In this document: piece by piece, positions 1 through 7,363 of the stretch | Layout: every line of letters begins with the position of its first letter | How positions within the stretch are numbered: position 1 is the first letter of the stretch | Assembly (NCBI GenBank): GCA_021773645.1 | Contig: JAJFJU010000012.1 | Location: forward strand, 434,001 to 498,000 | Length of the DNA stretch: 64,000 bases | Source of the DNA: Gammaproteobacteria bacterium | GTDB taxonomy: Bacteria > Pseudomonadota > Gammaproteobacteria > HK1 | Reading direction: 5' to 3' | Notes under the pieces: model-generated | Told to the model about the DNA's origin: nothing | Databases searched by the model: none | The model's input: the letters and a program-made list of their open reading frames with translations, nothing else | Made by a program: the position numbers and the translations under genes

Positions 1-959
1 GCTATGGCCTTGTTGGACTCAGGTGCGGCCGCTGGGGGCAAGTGGATCTGCACGGTAGTGGGGTAGCTCGCACCAGCGGTGTGGGCCACGATGGTAAGGG
101 GGAGTTTGTTGGCTAACCCAGCGGTGCTAGCCCCTGACAGATCGAGGACAATTCGGCCGCCACGATCCAGGCCAGTAAAAGGGGCAGCCATGAAGTCGGC
201 TGCCAGTTGTCGCTTGCCATCGGCGGCTTGAAAGACCCCTCCTGTTTCATCGCTTAGGCGTCGCAGAGTTTGCAGGGCGACGGATTGCGAGACCGAGCGG
301 GCAAAACCTAGTCCATAGATGGTGATCTGATGCTGGCGAGCTTTTTCGACAACGTCGCGGTGAAAGTAGGCGCGATCCTCGGCAATGCCATCCGAGAAAA
401 TGAATAGTGCCCTGCGCCGAGCCGGATAATTTGCCAGCGTATCCAGTGCCTGCAAGGTGTTGCGGTAGAGCTCAGTGGTGCGTCCGCGGGCACGGATTTC
501 CTGGGTGGCTTTGCGTAGTTGTTCCGGGCTGCTTCCTAGTGGGCTGACAAGATGGTAGTTGGCATCAAAGCGGGCAAGGCCAAAGCGATGATGTGGCGCG
601 CCGTGAGCCATCAGCTTTACGATTTGATCAGCATTTTTGGCTACCACCGACCCGCGTGCGGGATCGCTGGTATCTATCAGAAACAGGATGGCACCAATAT
701 CGCCGGGTTCCGGGTAGGGGATAAATTTGGGTTTGGGGAGCGAGAATTCTCCCAGGCGGGCCTCGAAATCCAGCACGGCTTTGGCTTGGCGCAGGCGAAA
801 GTCACAGCTGCCTTGGGCGGTATCAAATGGAGTGCAATGGAGTAATAGCTCCAGCGCATTTCCCGCCGAGACTGCGGCGCTACTTGCCCGTAGCACGCCG
901 CCAGAAAGTAGTGCTGCGGTGAGGAGCGCGGTGACCAGCATCCTTGTCTTCCGAGGCAT
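1..959 (-). CDS. exported von Willebrand factor A domain protein, 3' end outside window
   Basis: Translated from the ATG at 959-957, the frame stays open for about 319 codons to the window edge, so the protein is C-terminally incomplete here. Residues about 7-28 form a signal peptide (basic start, then LVTALLTAALLSGG). A VWA fold follows from about residue 88: strand AILFLIDTSD gives a partial MIDAS (D96, S98; the usual DxSxS is not complete), GRTTELY around 159-165 supplies the Thr position, and FIFSDG near 187-191 supplies the third acidic position. The rest, after about residue 265, looks like the start of a beta-rich domain. VWA proteins bind partner proteins through a metal ion, here presumably in the periplasm. 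It lies after fetB on the same strand with an 89 bp gap, so it may be a separate unit. Family call is firm; role and partner unknown. Confidence 0.8.
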   Translation of the reverse strand, partial: MPRKTRMLVTALLTAALLSGGVLRASSAAVSAGNALELLLHCTPFDTAQGSCDFRLRQAKAVLDFEARLGEFSLPKPKFIPYPEPGDIGAILFLIDTSDPARGSVVAKNADQIVKLMAHGAPHHRFGLARFDANYHLVSPLGSSPEQLRKATQEIRARGRTTELYRNTLQALDTLANYPARRRALFIFSDGIAEDRAYFHRDVVEKARQHQITIYGLGFARSVSQSVALQTLRRLSDETGGVFQAADGKRQLAADFMAAPFTGLDRGGRIVLDLSGASTAGLANKLPLTIVAHTAGASYPTTVQIHLPPAAAPESNKAI

Positions 960-1048
960 GAAATTGCTTTCCATCTGCTTACTGGGAAGGCTTATCTTAG
1001 CATCGGAGAAAGCAAGTTCAGAAGCATGCCGCTGCCCTGAAGGCAGCT

Positions 1049-1840
1049 TCAGGGGCGTTGCAAGCGGTCGAGACGTAGCCGTTCACGGTGGTCAAAGAGG
1101 CGGCGAGAACCCATCCATACCGCTCCCATGGTGCCTAGCAGGGTGCCAGCGGAGATGAGAAACATAATCAGGATCTGGTAGTTCACCGCATGTACTGGCG
1201 AGGCACCTGCCAGAATCTGGCCGGTCATCATCCCCGGCAGACTGACCACTCCTGCGGCTGCCATGGAGTTGATGATCGGCATGATGCCGCTGCGGATACT
1301 TTGGCGACGGATATCCCCAATGGCTTCGTTCCAGTCTTCCCCTAGTATCAGGCGCGCCTCTATGACTTCGCGTCGTTCCCAGGCCCCCTCGGTGAGGCGA
1401 TCCAGCCCCAGGGAGACCCCGGTCATGGTGTTGCCCAGCAGCATCCCCAGCAGTGGAATGGCGTATTGCGGGGTGTACCAGGGATCCGGTGCAATGATCA
1501 CCTGGAGGGCCAGGATGGTAACGGTGAAGGAGGACAGGAACATTGAGGTGGTGCCGATGCCATAACCCCACCAGCCCTTGAGGCGCCGATGTTGGCGGGC
1601 CAGCACCTCGCGCCCGGCAATGGCTAGCATGAGTAGCGACAACAGCCCAATGAATAGCGCATTGGTGCTGGCAAACAGAGCCTTGAGTACCAGCCCGATG
1701 AGCAGCAATTGGGCCACCGTGCGTATTGCAGCAATGGCAATGTTGCGGCTGATACCGAGCCTCAAAAGATGGGCGCAAATCCCCGTTAACAGCACCAGGA
1801 ATGCTGAAATACCCAGTTCCAGTGGGCCGACGGGAATCAC
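1049..1840 (-). CDS. fetB: FetB-type metal (iron) export ABC permease
   Basis: 263 residues, the usual length of the FetB/YbbM (UPF0014) permease family. About seven hydrophobic segments span the protein, with the family block PLLGMLLGNTMTGVSLGLDR near residues 128-150 and the cytoplasmic stretch WERREVIEARLILG after it. FetAB in E. coli exports iron and protects against peroxide stress; that role is transferred from the family. The start overlaps the end of fetA by 4 nt (ATGA type), so the two are translationally coupled. A GC-rich hairpin (stems 1031-1036 and 1042-1047) lies just past the stop but lacks a convincing U-run, so I do not call it a terminator. Confidence 0.9.
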   Translation of the reverse strand: MIPVGPLELGISAFLVLLTGICAHLLRLGISRNIAIAAIRTVAQLLLIGLVLKALFASTNALFIGLLSLLMLAIAGREVLARQHRRLKGWWGYGIGTTSMFLSSFTVTILALQVIIAPDPWYTPQYAIPLLGMLLGNTMTGVSLGLDRLTEGAWERREVIEARLILGEDWNEAIGDIRRQSIRSGIMPIINSMAAAGVVSLPGMMTGQILAGASPVHAVNYQILIMFLISAGTLLGTMGAVWMGSRRLFDHRERLRLDRLQRP

Positions 1841-2451
1841 TGCAGGGCCTCGTCTATGGTATGTAGCTCACCAGCCTCAACACGGTACTGACGATCACTG
1901 GTCCGTTGCAATTGGTCGATATCGTGGCTTACCCAGATGACCCCGGCTCCGGTATCACGGCGGTAGTTCTCCACTAGCGCTTCAATGCGTTGCGTATTCA
2001 CGGCATCGAGATTGGCGGTCGGTTCATCCAGTAATAACACTCGGGGTTGGTTGTTGGCTATCAGGCGGGCAAGAGACAGGCGCTGGCGTTCACCGGAGGA
2101 AAGCTCACTTACCGGTTGTTTAAGGATGGATGGCGTTAGCCCTAACTGATCCAAGGGCGCAGCCTCGGGTGAGTGGAGATGCTCGCCTGCAAACTCCTTC
2201 CACCAGCGGCTTTCAGGAGGCAGCATACCTACCGTATGGCGCCACTCGGAGGCGCTAAAATCGGTGCGAGGGACTCCGTCCAGCAAAACCTCACCTTCGT
2301 GCACGTCCAAATCCACAATGGCGCGCAATAGCAGGGATTTTCCACTCCCGGAAGGCCCGCTAAGGCCGATGCTTTCGCCGTTTTCCAATTCAAAACTCAG
2401 CGCCTCCTTGAAGATGCAGGGACGGAGATTTTCAATCCTCAATAAGGTCAT
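1837..2451 (-). CDS. fetA: FetA-type metal export ABC ATPase
   Basis: 204-residue single nucleotide-binding domain. Walker A GPSGSGKS at residues 32-39, ABC signature LSSGERQRLSLARL near 115-128, and Walker B RVLLLDEPTANLD are all intact, with the switch His in VSHDIDQL. It is short for an ABC ATPase, as FetA (YbbL) is. It pairs with fetB immediately downstream, with a 4 nt overlap. No good ribosome binding site precedes the ATG because a MITE-like repeat ends only 8 bp upstream (2460). Expression may therefore depend on read-through from the kinase gene or on a promoter inside the repeat; this is inference. Confidence 0.9.
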   Translation of the reverse strand: MTLLRIENLRPCIFKEALSFELENGESIGLSGPSGSGKSLLLRAIVDLDVHEGEVLLDGVPRTDFSASEWRHTVGMLPPESRWWKEFAGEHLHSPEAAPLDQLGLTPSILKQPVSELSSGERQRLSLARLIANNQPRVLLLDEPTANLDAVNTQRIEALVENYRRDTGAGVIWVSHDIDQLQRTSDRQYRVEAGELHTIDEALQ

Positions 2452-2459
2452 AGGGTGGC

Positions 2460-2616
2460 TAGCAGTCTGTTAAAAGATGTTCAGGTGAGCGCAAGACAAG
2501 GGAAAAATTGGCGAAAAAGCGGAGTTTGCAAGTCGCTTGCCACTTCCTGGCCCCGCATTTTGAGCCGGTTTTTAACGCAGTATGGTGCCACATGAGCATC
2601 TTTCAACAGATTGCTA
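2460..2616 (-). repeat. MITE-like repeat family A, copy A1 (157 bp)
   Basis: Reverse-orientation copy of the dispersed element also found at 6427, 52858 and 55908. Ends are imperfect inverted repeats: TAGCAATCTGTTGAAAG on the minus strand and TAGCAGTCTGTTAAAAG on the plus strand. It shares the cores TGCGTTAAAAACCGGCTC and CAATTTTTCCCTTGTCTTG with the other copies. This copy has a GC-rich middle with a GCAAG/CTTGC hairpin where the others have an AT-rich hairpin. Its terminal TAG is the stop codon of the kinase gene (2616-2614). No coding capacity. Confidence 0.85.
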
Positions 2617-3909
2617 AACTGGATTGAGGCTCGCGAGGGCCGCCGTAGTGTCGGACAGGCGGGCAATAAGGGTGCGCACGAAGACCTTGTGAAAGCGTAA
2701 TTGAGTGCCTTCTGCAGCGCTATCAATGGTGGCTGCATTGACCTGCATCAGCGAGACATCGGTTTTCGCGGTTACCGTGGCGGTGCGCTTGGCTTTGCTT
2801 AGATAACCCATTTCGCCAAAGCAATCGCCTTCCTGCAGCTGATCCACCTCACGGTCATTTTTCTCTATACCCACCAGGCCGGCGAGCACGATATAGAAAG
2901 AGTGGTCGGTTTCACCTTCACGGATGATGGTGCTGCCCATGTGATAGTTGTGCCAGTTGCAAGAGCGCGCCAGCTCCCAGATATCCTGTTCCTCAAAGCC
3001 CTTGAAGAAGCCTAGATTTTTGATCGAGCTAAATTTATCCCGCAACGCATCCTCGGTCTGAACGCTATCGAGATCCTCGTAAATCAGGGCGAGATCGGCG
3101 GCTAGCTCGAGTCCACTGGCATAGCGCTCCGTGGGGCTCTTTTTGATCATGCGGCTGGCCGCATAACCCAGCCCGTCCGGAAGATCGTTACGGTACTGGC
3201 TGAGCGGTGGCGGATCCTCGTGGGTGATCTTATGGCTGATGGCACTGAGATTGTCAGCGCGAAAGGGCTGATGGCCGCTGAGTGCCTGGTACATCACCAC
3301 CCCAAGGGAAAAGATGTCAGTGCTGTGGGTGAGATTGCCCTCGTTGATCTGCTCCGGTGACATATACAGTGGGGAGCCGAGAAAGCCGGTGAACTGGGTG
3401 TTGGCATTGTCCGTCCGGGTGATCATGGCAATGCTGAAATCCGCTAATCGGACATCATGCTCTGGGGTCAACAGAATATTATTGGGTTTGATGTCGCGAT
3501 GGATCACGCCTTGGCGATGGGCATAATCCAGAGCCTTGGCGAGTTTGTAGATGATGCCGACTATGGTCCGCGCTGGCAGCAAGGTATCCGCGGCACAGAA
3601 CTCACCCAGGGTTTTGGCCGCTGCTAAATGTTCCATGACGATGTAACAGAGATTCCCGTCTACATCGGCGTCGTAGATATGCAGGATATTGGGATGATCC
3701 AGACTTCCCGCGGCATGAGCCTCATTGAAGAACAGCTTGCGAAAGCGCTCGCCCTCACGGCTCTGATCGGCGAATTGGGGATGGGCGACCTTAAGTGCCA
3801 CCATGCGATCAGAGAAGGGATCGTGGGCGGCATAGACCACCCCCATGCTACCCCGGCCGAGTTCCGCCGTAGGGGAGTATTTGCCGATCTTCTGTGGAAT
3901 TTCATTCAT
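2614..3909 (-). CDS. Ser/Thr protein kinase with C-terminal cyclic-nucleotide-binding domain
   Basis: 431 residues, soluble. Kinase domain at about 9-270: Gly-rich loop LGRGSMGVVY (18-27), catalytic Lys K40 in VALKV, HRDIKPNN (137-144), metal site DFS (157-159) in place of the usual DFG, and SPE in place of APE. The metal-binding Asp and the HRD Asp are both kept, so I expect an active kinase. From about residue 300 a cNMP-binding domain follows, with the phosphate-binding-cassette-like stretch GDCFGEMGYLSKAKRTATV. The architecture suggests phosphorylation of targets under control of cAMP or another cyclic nucleotide, but ligand and substrates are not visible. It lies 107 bp after the PhnD-like gene and probably shares its transcript. 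The last residues run up to a MITE-like repeat that provides the stop codon, so the original C-terminus may have differed slightly. Confidence 0.88.
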   Translation of the reverse strand: MNEIPQKIGKYSPTAELGRGSMGVVYAAHDPFSDRMVALKVAHPQFADQSREGERFRKLFFNEAHAAGSLDHPNILHIYDADVDGNLCYIVMEHLAAAKTLGEFCAADTLLPARTIVGIIYKLAKALDYAHRQGVIHRDIKPNNILLTPEHDVRLADFSIAMITRTDNANTQFTGFLGSPLYMSPEQINEGNLTHSTDIFSLGVVMYQALSGHQPFRADNLSAISHKITHEDPPPLSQYRNDLPDGLGYAASRMIKKSPTERYASGLELAADLALIYEDLDSVQTEDALRDKFSSIKNLGFFKGFEEQDIWELARSCNWHNYHMGSTIIREGETDHSFYIVLAGLVGIEKNDREVDQLQEGDCFGEMGYLSKAKRTATVTAKTDVSLMQVNAATIDSAAEGTQLRFHKVFVRTLIARLSDTTAALASLNPV

Positions 3910-4016
3910 GGGAGCGGCGCTATTGTAGCGGCGCTGGAGCGGTGGAATCCACCTGCTTGTCGGGTTGGTGGAGATGAAGTTCCCGGGGCGGCTATGCTCC
4001 CCGGGGACATGGCTCG

Positions 4017-4901
4017 CTAGAGTCGGCCGCCTAGTTCCTTGCGAATTTGGCGAATCAGGTCGTATTGCTCGTCAAAGGCGGTTTCATAGTGAGAAATGGC
4101 GGGATCAAAGTTGACCTGGTCACGAGGAAATCCCAGGAAGGCCTTTAGCAGCCGATATTTAATCTGATCCGGGAGATCGGAACGGATGGTAACGGGTTCC
4201 CCCGGCAGATCAGGCGATTTCCAGATGATCTTTGTGTTATGGGCGTTGATGAACCCCTGTTTTAACAAGGCCTCGAAGGAGCGGATATTGGTGCCGCCAC
4301 CATCCACCTCACCAAAGTTGACCGCGGTAAGCGTGGCGGTGTGGCTGCCTGTAAAACGGGTTCCCGCCAAGCTCTTTTGTGGATCGATACCCTGGTTTCC
4401 CAACTCCCACATGGGAACAAGATAGCCGGAGGTAGAGGCTGGATCGCTGAAGGCCAGGGTATGTTTTTCCCCGAATTGTCTGGGATGGCGAATCTTCAGG
4501 GAGGCACGGGCAACGATAACGCTGTTGTAGGTGCTTCTGCCGGTGGATTTACTGACACCGGTAACCAAAGGCTCAACCTTTCCCTTGGTTTTTTCGTGGG
4601 CCATGACATAAGAAAAAGGGCCAAGAAAGGCAATGTCCGCCCGCTTGGTGCTAAGTGCGTGCACCGCTTCTGTGTAGCTGGTAGCGACATCGGTCTGGAC
4701 CCGGACACCCGCAACTTGCTCCAGAAAGTCAGACATCGGGCGGAAGTTGAAGAGTGCGGCCTGGGTATCCTCCACAGGGGGTAACAGTACTCGGAGTACC
4801 TTGAGGCCACCTGCGGTGGCTATGGGGACCTGTAGTAGGAGAGCAACTGCGGCGAGGGTGAACAGGGAGAGAAATGGTCTACGGAGTTGATCAATCAGCA
4901 T
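4017..4901 (-). CDS. PhnD/phosphate-type periplasmic substrate-binding protein
   Basis: 294 residues with a hydrophobic signal segment at about 10-30 ending near VPIATAGG. The body matches the PhnD-like solute-binding family: VLLPPVEDTQ near the mature N-terminus, FNFRPMSDFLEQ, RADIAFLGPFSYVMA around 90-105, and the ligand-loop stretch SDPASTSGYLVPMWEL. A strong ribosome binding site (GGAGG, 8 nt before the ATG) fixes the start. No ABC permease or ATPase of the phosphonate type is next to it. The next gene on the strand is a protein kinase, so it may work as a periplasmic sensor input rather than in transport; that is inference from context. It is divergent from mtaB across about 200 bp (4902-5099) that must hold both promoters. 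Confidence 0.8.
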   Translation of the reverse strand: MLIDQLRRPFLSLFTLAAVALLLQVPIATAGGLKVLRVLLPPVEDTQAALFNFRPMSDFLEQVAGVRVQTDVATSYTEAVHALSTKRADIAFLGPFSYVMAHEKTKGKVEPLVTGVSKSTGRSTYNSVIVARASLKIRHPRQFGEKHTLAFSDPASTSGYLVPMWELGNQGIDPQKSLAGTRFTGSHTATLTAVNFGEVDGGGTNIRSFEALLKQGFINAHNTKIIWKSPDLPGEPVTIRSDLPDQIKYRLLKAFLGFPRDQVNFDPAISHYETAFDEQYDLIRQIRKELGGRL

Positions 4902-5099
4902 GGTGTCTTCCTCCAGATAATTTGGGAAAACGGATGGTATCCACGGTGTTTTAGTTTGCTGTTATCCAGATCCCATCCACCGGTACTGCTTACAAAACCA
5001 TTAGTTAAAATACTAGATGGTCGCGCGGGGTGTTGTCCAATTTTTGATCCTGCACCGTTTAGCTCCTGCTATGATCCTGGGTGTTTTTTTAACAACTCG

Positions 5100-6425
5100 A
5101 TGAGTGACCTAATGACTTCAACCAAACCCCAGCGGGTGGCCTTTCGCACCTTTGGCTGCCGGCTTAACCAATACGATAGCGAGGCTATGCGGACCCTGTT
5201 GGAGGGTGATGAGAGTTACGAAACGGCGGCTCCCGGTGAGGTGGCGGATGTTTATGTAGTGAACACCTGTAGCGTCACCGCCCGAGCCGATGCCAGCGCA
5301 CGCAAGGCCATTCGGCGTCTGCGTAAGGAGCACCCCGAGGCGAAGTTGGTGGTGGCTGGTTGTTACGCCCAGCGTGCGCCCAAAGAGATAGCCCAACTGG
5401 CGGGTGTATCGCTGGTTTTGGGCACTCCGGATCGGGCGAATATCGTTGAGGAAATCACCGCAGCGAAGGGCGAGGCACCACGTATAGCGGTTTCTCCGGT
5501 GGAGATGGAAAGTGAATTTCTCAATGTGCCGGTGACCGATATGCTGGGCCACACCCGGGCGGTGGTTAAGGTGCAGGATGGCTGCAATCAGGCTTGTAGC
5601 TACTGCATCATCCCCCAAACTCGTGGGCATTCGGTTAGTCGGGAGCCACAGCAGGTGATTGAACAGGTAGCGGGCCTAGTTTCCGGTGGCTATCCAGAGG
5701 TGGTTATCTCCGGCGTGCACGTGGGAGATTATGGGCTTGATTTAGCTAATTCAGATTGGGATTTACCGCGGTTGTTGCGTGCCTTGCTAGCGGTGCCCGG
5801 GCTCGAGCGTTTGCGGCTTAGCTCCATCGAACCCGCCAGCATCAATCATGAACTGATCGATCTGATGGCCTCGGATCGGCGTTTTGCACGGCATTTTCAT
5901 ATTCCACTACAAAGCGGTAGCGACAGCGTGCTTGAACGTATGGGGCGGCGCTATCGGGCGGCTGATTTCAGTGAACTGGTGGCGCGTATTGCAGCGACTA
6001 TCCCGGATTGTGGTATCGGCAGTGATTTGATCTGCGGATTTCCCGGTGAGACCGAGGATGATTTTGAGCAGACTTTAGAGCGTCTGCGCGCGGCACCGCT
6101 GTCCTATTTGCACGCCTTTCCCTATTCCGTGCGCCCTGGCTCCCCCGCCGAGGCCTTTGGGGACCGGGTGCCGGGAGACATCAAGAAGCAGCGGGTGCGT
6201 ATGGCAAAGCGTCTGGTCAGCGAGAAGAATGAGCATTTTCGTCGCGCCCAGGTGGGTCAGCGTATGCGCGTGCTGTTTGAGCGGGTGAAGGGCAAGGACT
6301 ACAGTGCCGGCTGGTCCGATAACTACCTGCGGGTGGAATTGCCCGGAGAGGCCGGGCTATCCGGTATGAAGGAAGTAAAAATTACCGGCCTGAGTGTGTC
6401 CGGCCTCACCGCAACAATCTGCTAG
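5100..6425 (+). CDS. mtaB: MtaB-type tRNA t6A37 methylthiotransferase (radical SAM)
   Basis: 441 residues from the ATG at 5100 (a second ATG at 5112 is also possible); an upstream TTG at 4887 would add 71 residues that do not fit the family. N-terminal methylthiotransferase domain carries the three Fe-S cysteines C20 (FRTFGCRLNQYDSEA), C57 (VNTCSVT) and C88 (VAGCYAQ). The radical SAM cluster is C162-x3-C166-x2-C169 (CNQACSYC). A weak TRAM-like tail closes the protein. The shape and the motif FGCRLNQ fit the MtaB/CDKAL1 group, which makes ms2t6A at position 37 of tRNAs reading ANN codons, rather than MiaB or RimO. The stop codon lies 1 bp before a MITE-like repeat. The gene converges with nrdJb. 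Confidence 0.88.
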   Translation: MSDLMTSTKPQRVAFRTFGCRLNQYDSEAMRTLLEGDESYETAAPGEVADVYVVNTCSVTARADASARKAIRRLRKEHPEAKLVVAGCYAQRAPKEIAQLAGVSLVLGTPDRANIVEEITAAKGEAPRIAVSPVEMESEFLNVPVTDMLGHTRAVVKVQDGCNQACSYCIIPQTRGHSVSREPQQVIEQVAGLVSGGYPEVVISGVHVGDYGLDLANSDWDLPRLLRALLAVPGLERLRLSSIEPASINHELIDLMASDRRFARHFHIPLQSGSDSVLERMGRRYRAADFSELVARIAATIPDCGIGSDLICGFPGETEDDFEQTLERLRAAPLSYLHAFPYSVRPGSPAEAFGDRVPGDIKKQRVRMAKRLVSEKNEHFRRAQVGQRMRVLFERVKGKDYSAGWSDNYLRVELPGEAGLSGMKEVKITGLSVSGLTATIC

Positions 6426-6426
6426 C

Positions 6427-6571
6427 TAGCAGACTGTTGCAAAACGCTCATGCGGCACCATTCGGCGTTAAAAATCGGCTTAAAATGCTCATTTACGATG
6501 TGTAAACTCCGCTTTTGCGCCAATTTTTGCCTTGTCTTGCGCTCACCTGAACCTTTTTCAACAGTCTGCTA
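6427..6571 (+). repeat. MITE-like repeat family A, copy A2 (145 bp)
   Basis: Complete copy between the convergent mtaB and nrdJb genes. Inverted ends TAGCAGACTGTTG and CAACAGTCTGCTA are perfect over 13 bp. Central inverted repeat TTTACgatgtGTAAA. Shares GGCGTTAAAAATCGGCT and TTTTTGCCTTGTCTTG with copies A3 and A4. Confidence 0.9.
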
Positions 6572-6579
6572 GGAGCTCT

Positions 6580-7278
6580 CTAGCCGCATTTAGAATCCCC
6601 GCAATTCAGGCAGGTCATGCAGCCGTCCATCTGAATTACCGCCTTGGTGCTGCATTTGGCGCACAGGACTGCCGCATCGGGAAAGCCGTTATCCCCATTG
6701 CCACAATCTTTTGCCTGGGCCTGGTGTTCTTCAAACTCCTTTTTCTTCTGGTCTACCAGTTTCTGCTGATGCTCATCCAGGGTGGCCGGCTCGAGCATGC
6801 CGATCATGCGCATATGGGCCTCAATGGCATCACCGATCTCGGCTACCAGTGAAGGCATATAGTGCCCGCCCTTTTTAAAGTAGCCACCGCGCGGATCGAA
6901 GACCGAGTGTAATTCCTCCACCAGGAAGGTGACGTCGCCACCCTTGCGGAACACCGCGGAGATAATGCGGGTGAGGGCAACAATCCATTGAAAATGCTCC
7001 ATATTCTTGGAGTTTATGAAGATTTCAAAGGGTCGCCGTTGCTCGTGCTCGGTGCCCGGATTAAGCACGATGTCGTTGATGGTGACGTACAGCGCGTGTT
7101 CCGAGAGCGGGGTCTTCACCTTGTAGGTGGATCCGATGAGCATCTCCGGACGCTTCAGTTTCTCGTGCATCTGAATGACGTCAGCGCTGGGCTTCTCTAC
7201 GGCTGCCGTTTCTTCAGCCACGGTCTCGGTGTTCTTGACGCTGTATTTAACGATGGGTTTTTCGATGTTGATTGCCAC
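6580..7278 (-). CDS. nrdJb: class II ribonucleotide reductase, NrdJb subunit (TSCPD and zinc-ribbon tail)
   Basis: 232 residues. The sequence corresponds to the C-terminal part of adenosylcobalamin-dependent reductases encoded as a separate gene, as in Pseudomonas aeruginosa nrdJa/nrdJb. A TSCPD-type domain covers roughly residues 40-165 (YVTINDIVLNP, FEIFINSKN, TRIISAVFRKGGD). A charged linker (KLVDQKKKEFEEHQAQAK) follows, then a Cys-rich end with CAKC, CMTC and CGDSKCG that probably forms a zinc ribbon and carries the redox cysteines that re-reduce the active site. It starts 85 bp after the nrdJa stop on the same strand, so the two are one operon. Its 3' end faces mtaB across MITE-like copy A2. 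Assignment as partner subunit is strong from position and sequence. Confidence 0.88.
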   Translation of the reverse strand: MAINIEKPIVKYSVKNTETVAEETAAVEKPSADVIQMHEKLKRPEMLIGSTYKVKTPLSEHALYVTINDIVLNPGTEHEQRRPFEIFINSKNMEHFQWIVALTRIISAVFRKGGDVTFLVEELHSVFDPRGGYFKKGGHYMPSLVAEIGDAIEAHMRMIGMLEPATLDEHQQKLVDQKKKEFEEHQAQAKDCGNGDNGFPDAAVLCAKCSTKAVIQMDGCMTCLNCGDSKCG

Positions 7279-7363
7279 TGGGTTATCTCCCTTAGGGGCG
7301 AATGCTATTTGTTAGCTATGGATTCGGTTTATTTCCAAATCAAAGCACTGAAAAATTATCAGA

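Noticed and set aside
2614-3909. Pseudokinase because of DFS in place of DFG
   Set aside because: The metal-binding Asp, the catalytic Asp of HRD and the ATP Lys are all present; only the Gly is changed.
4887-5099. 71-residue N-terminal extension of mtaB
   Set aside because: Begins at TTG, has no family similarity and overlaps the divergent promoter region.
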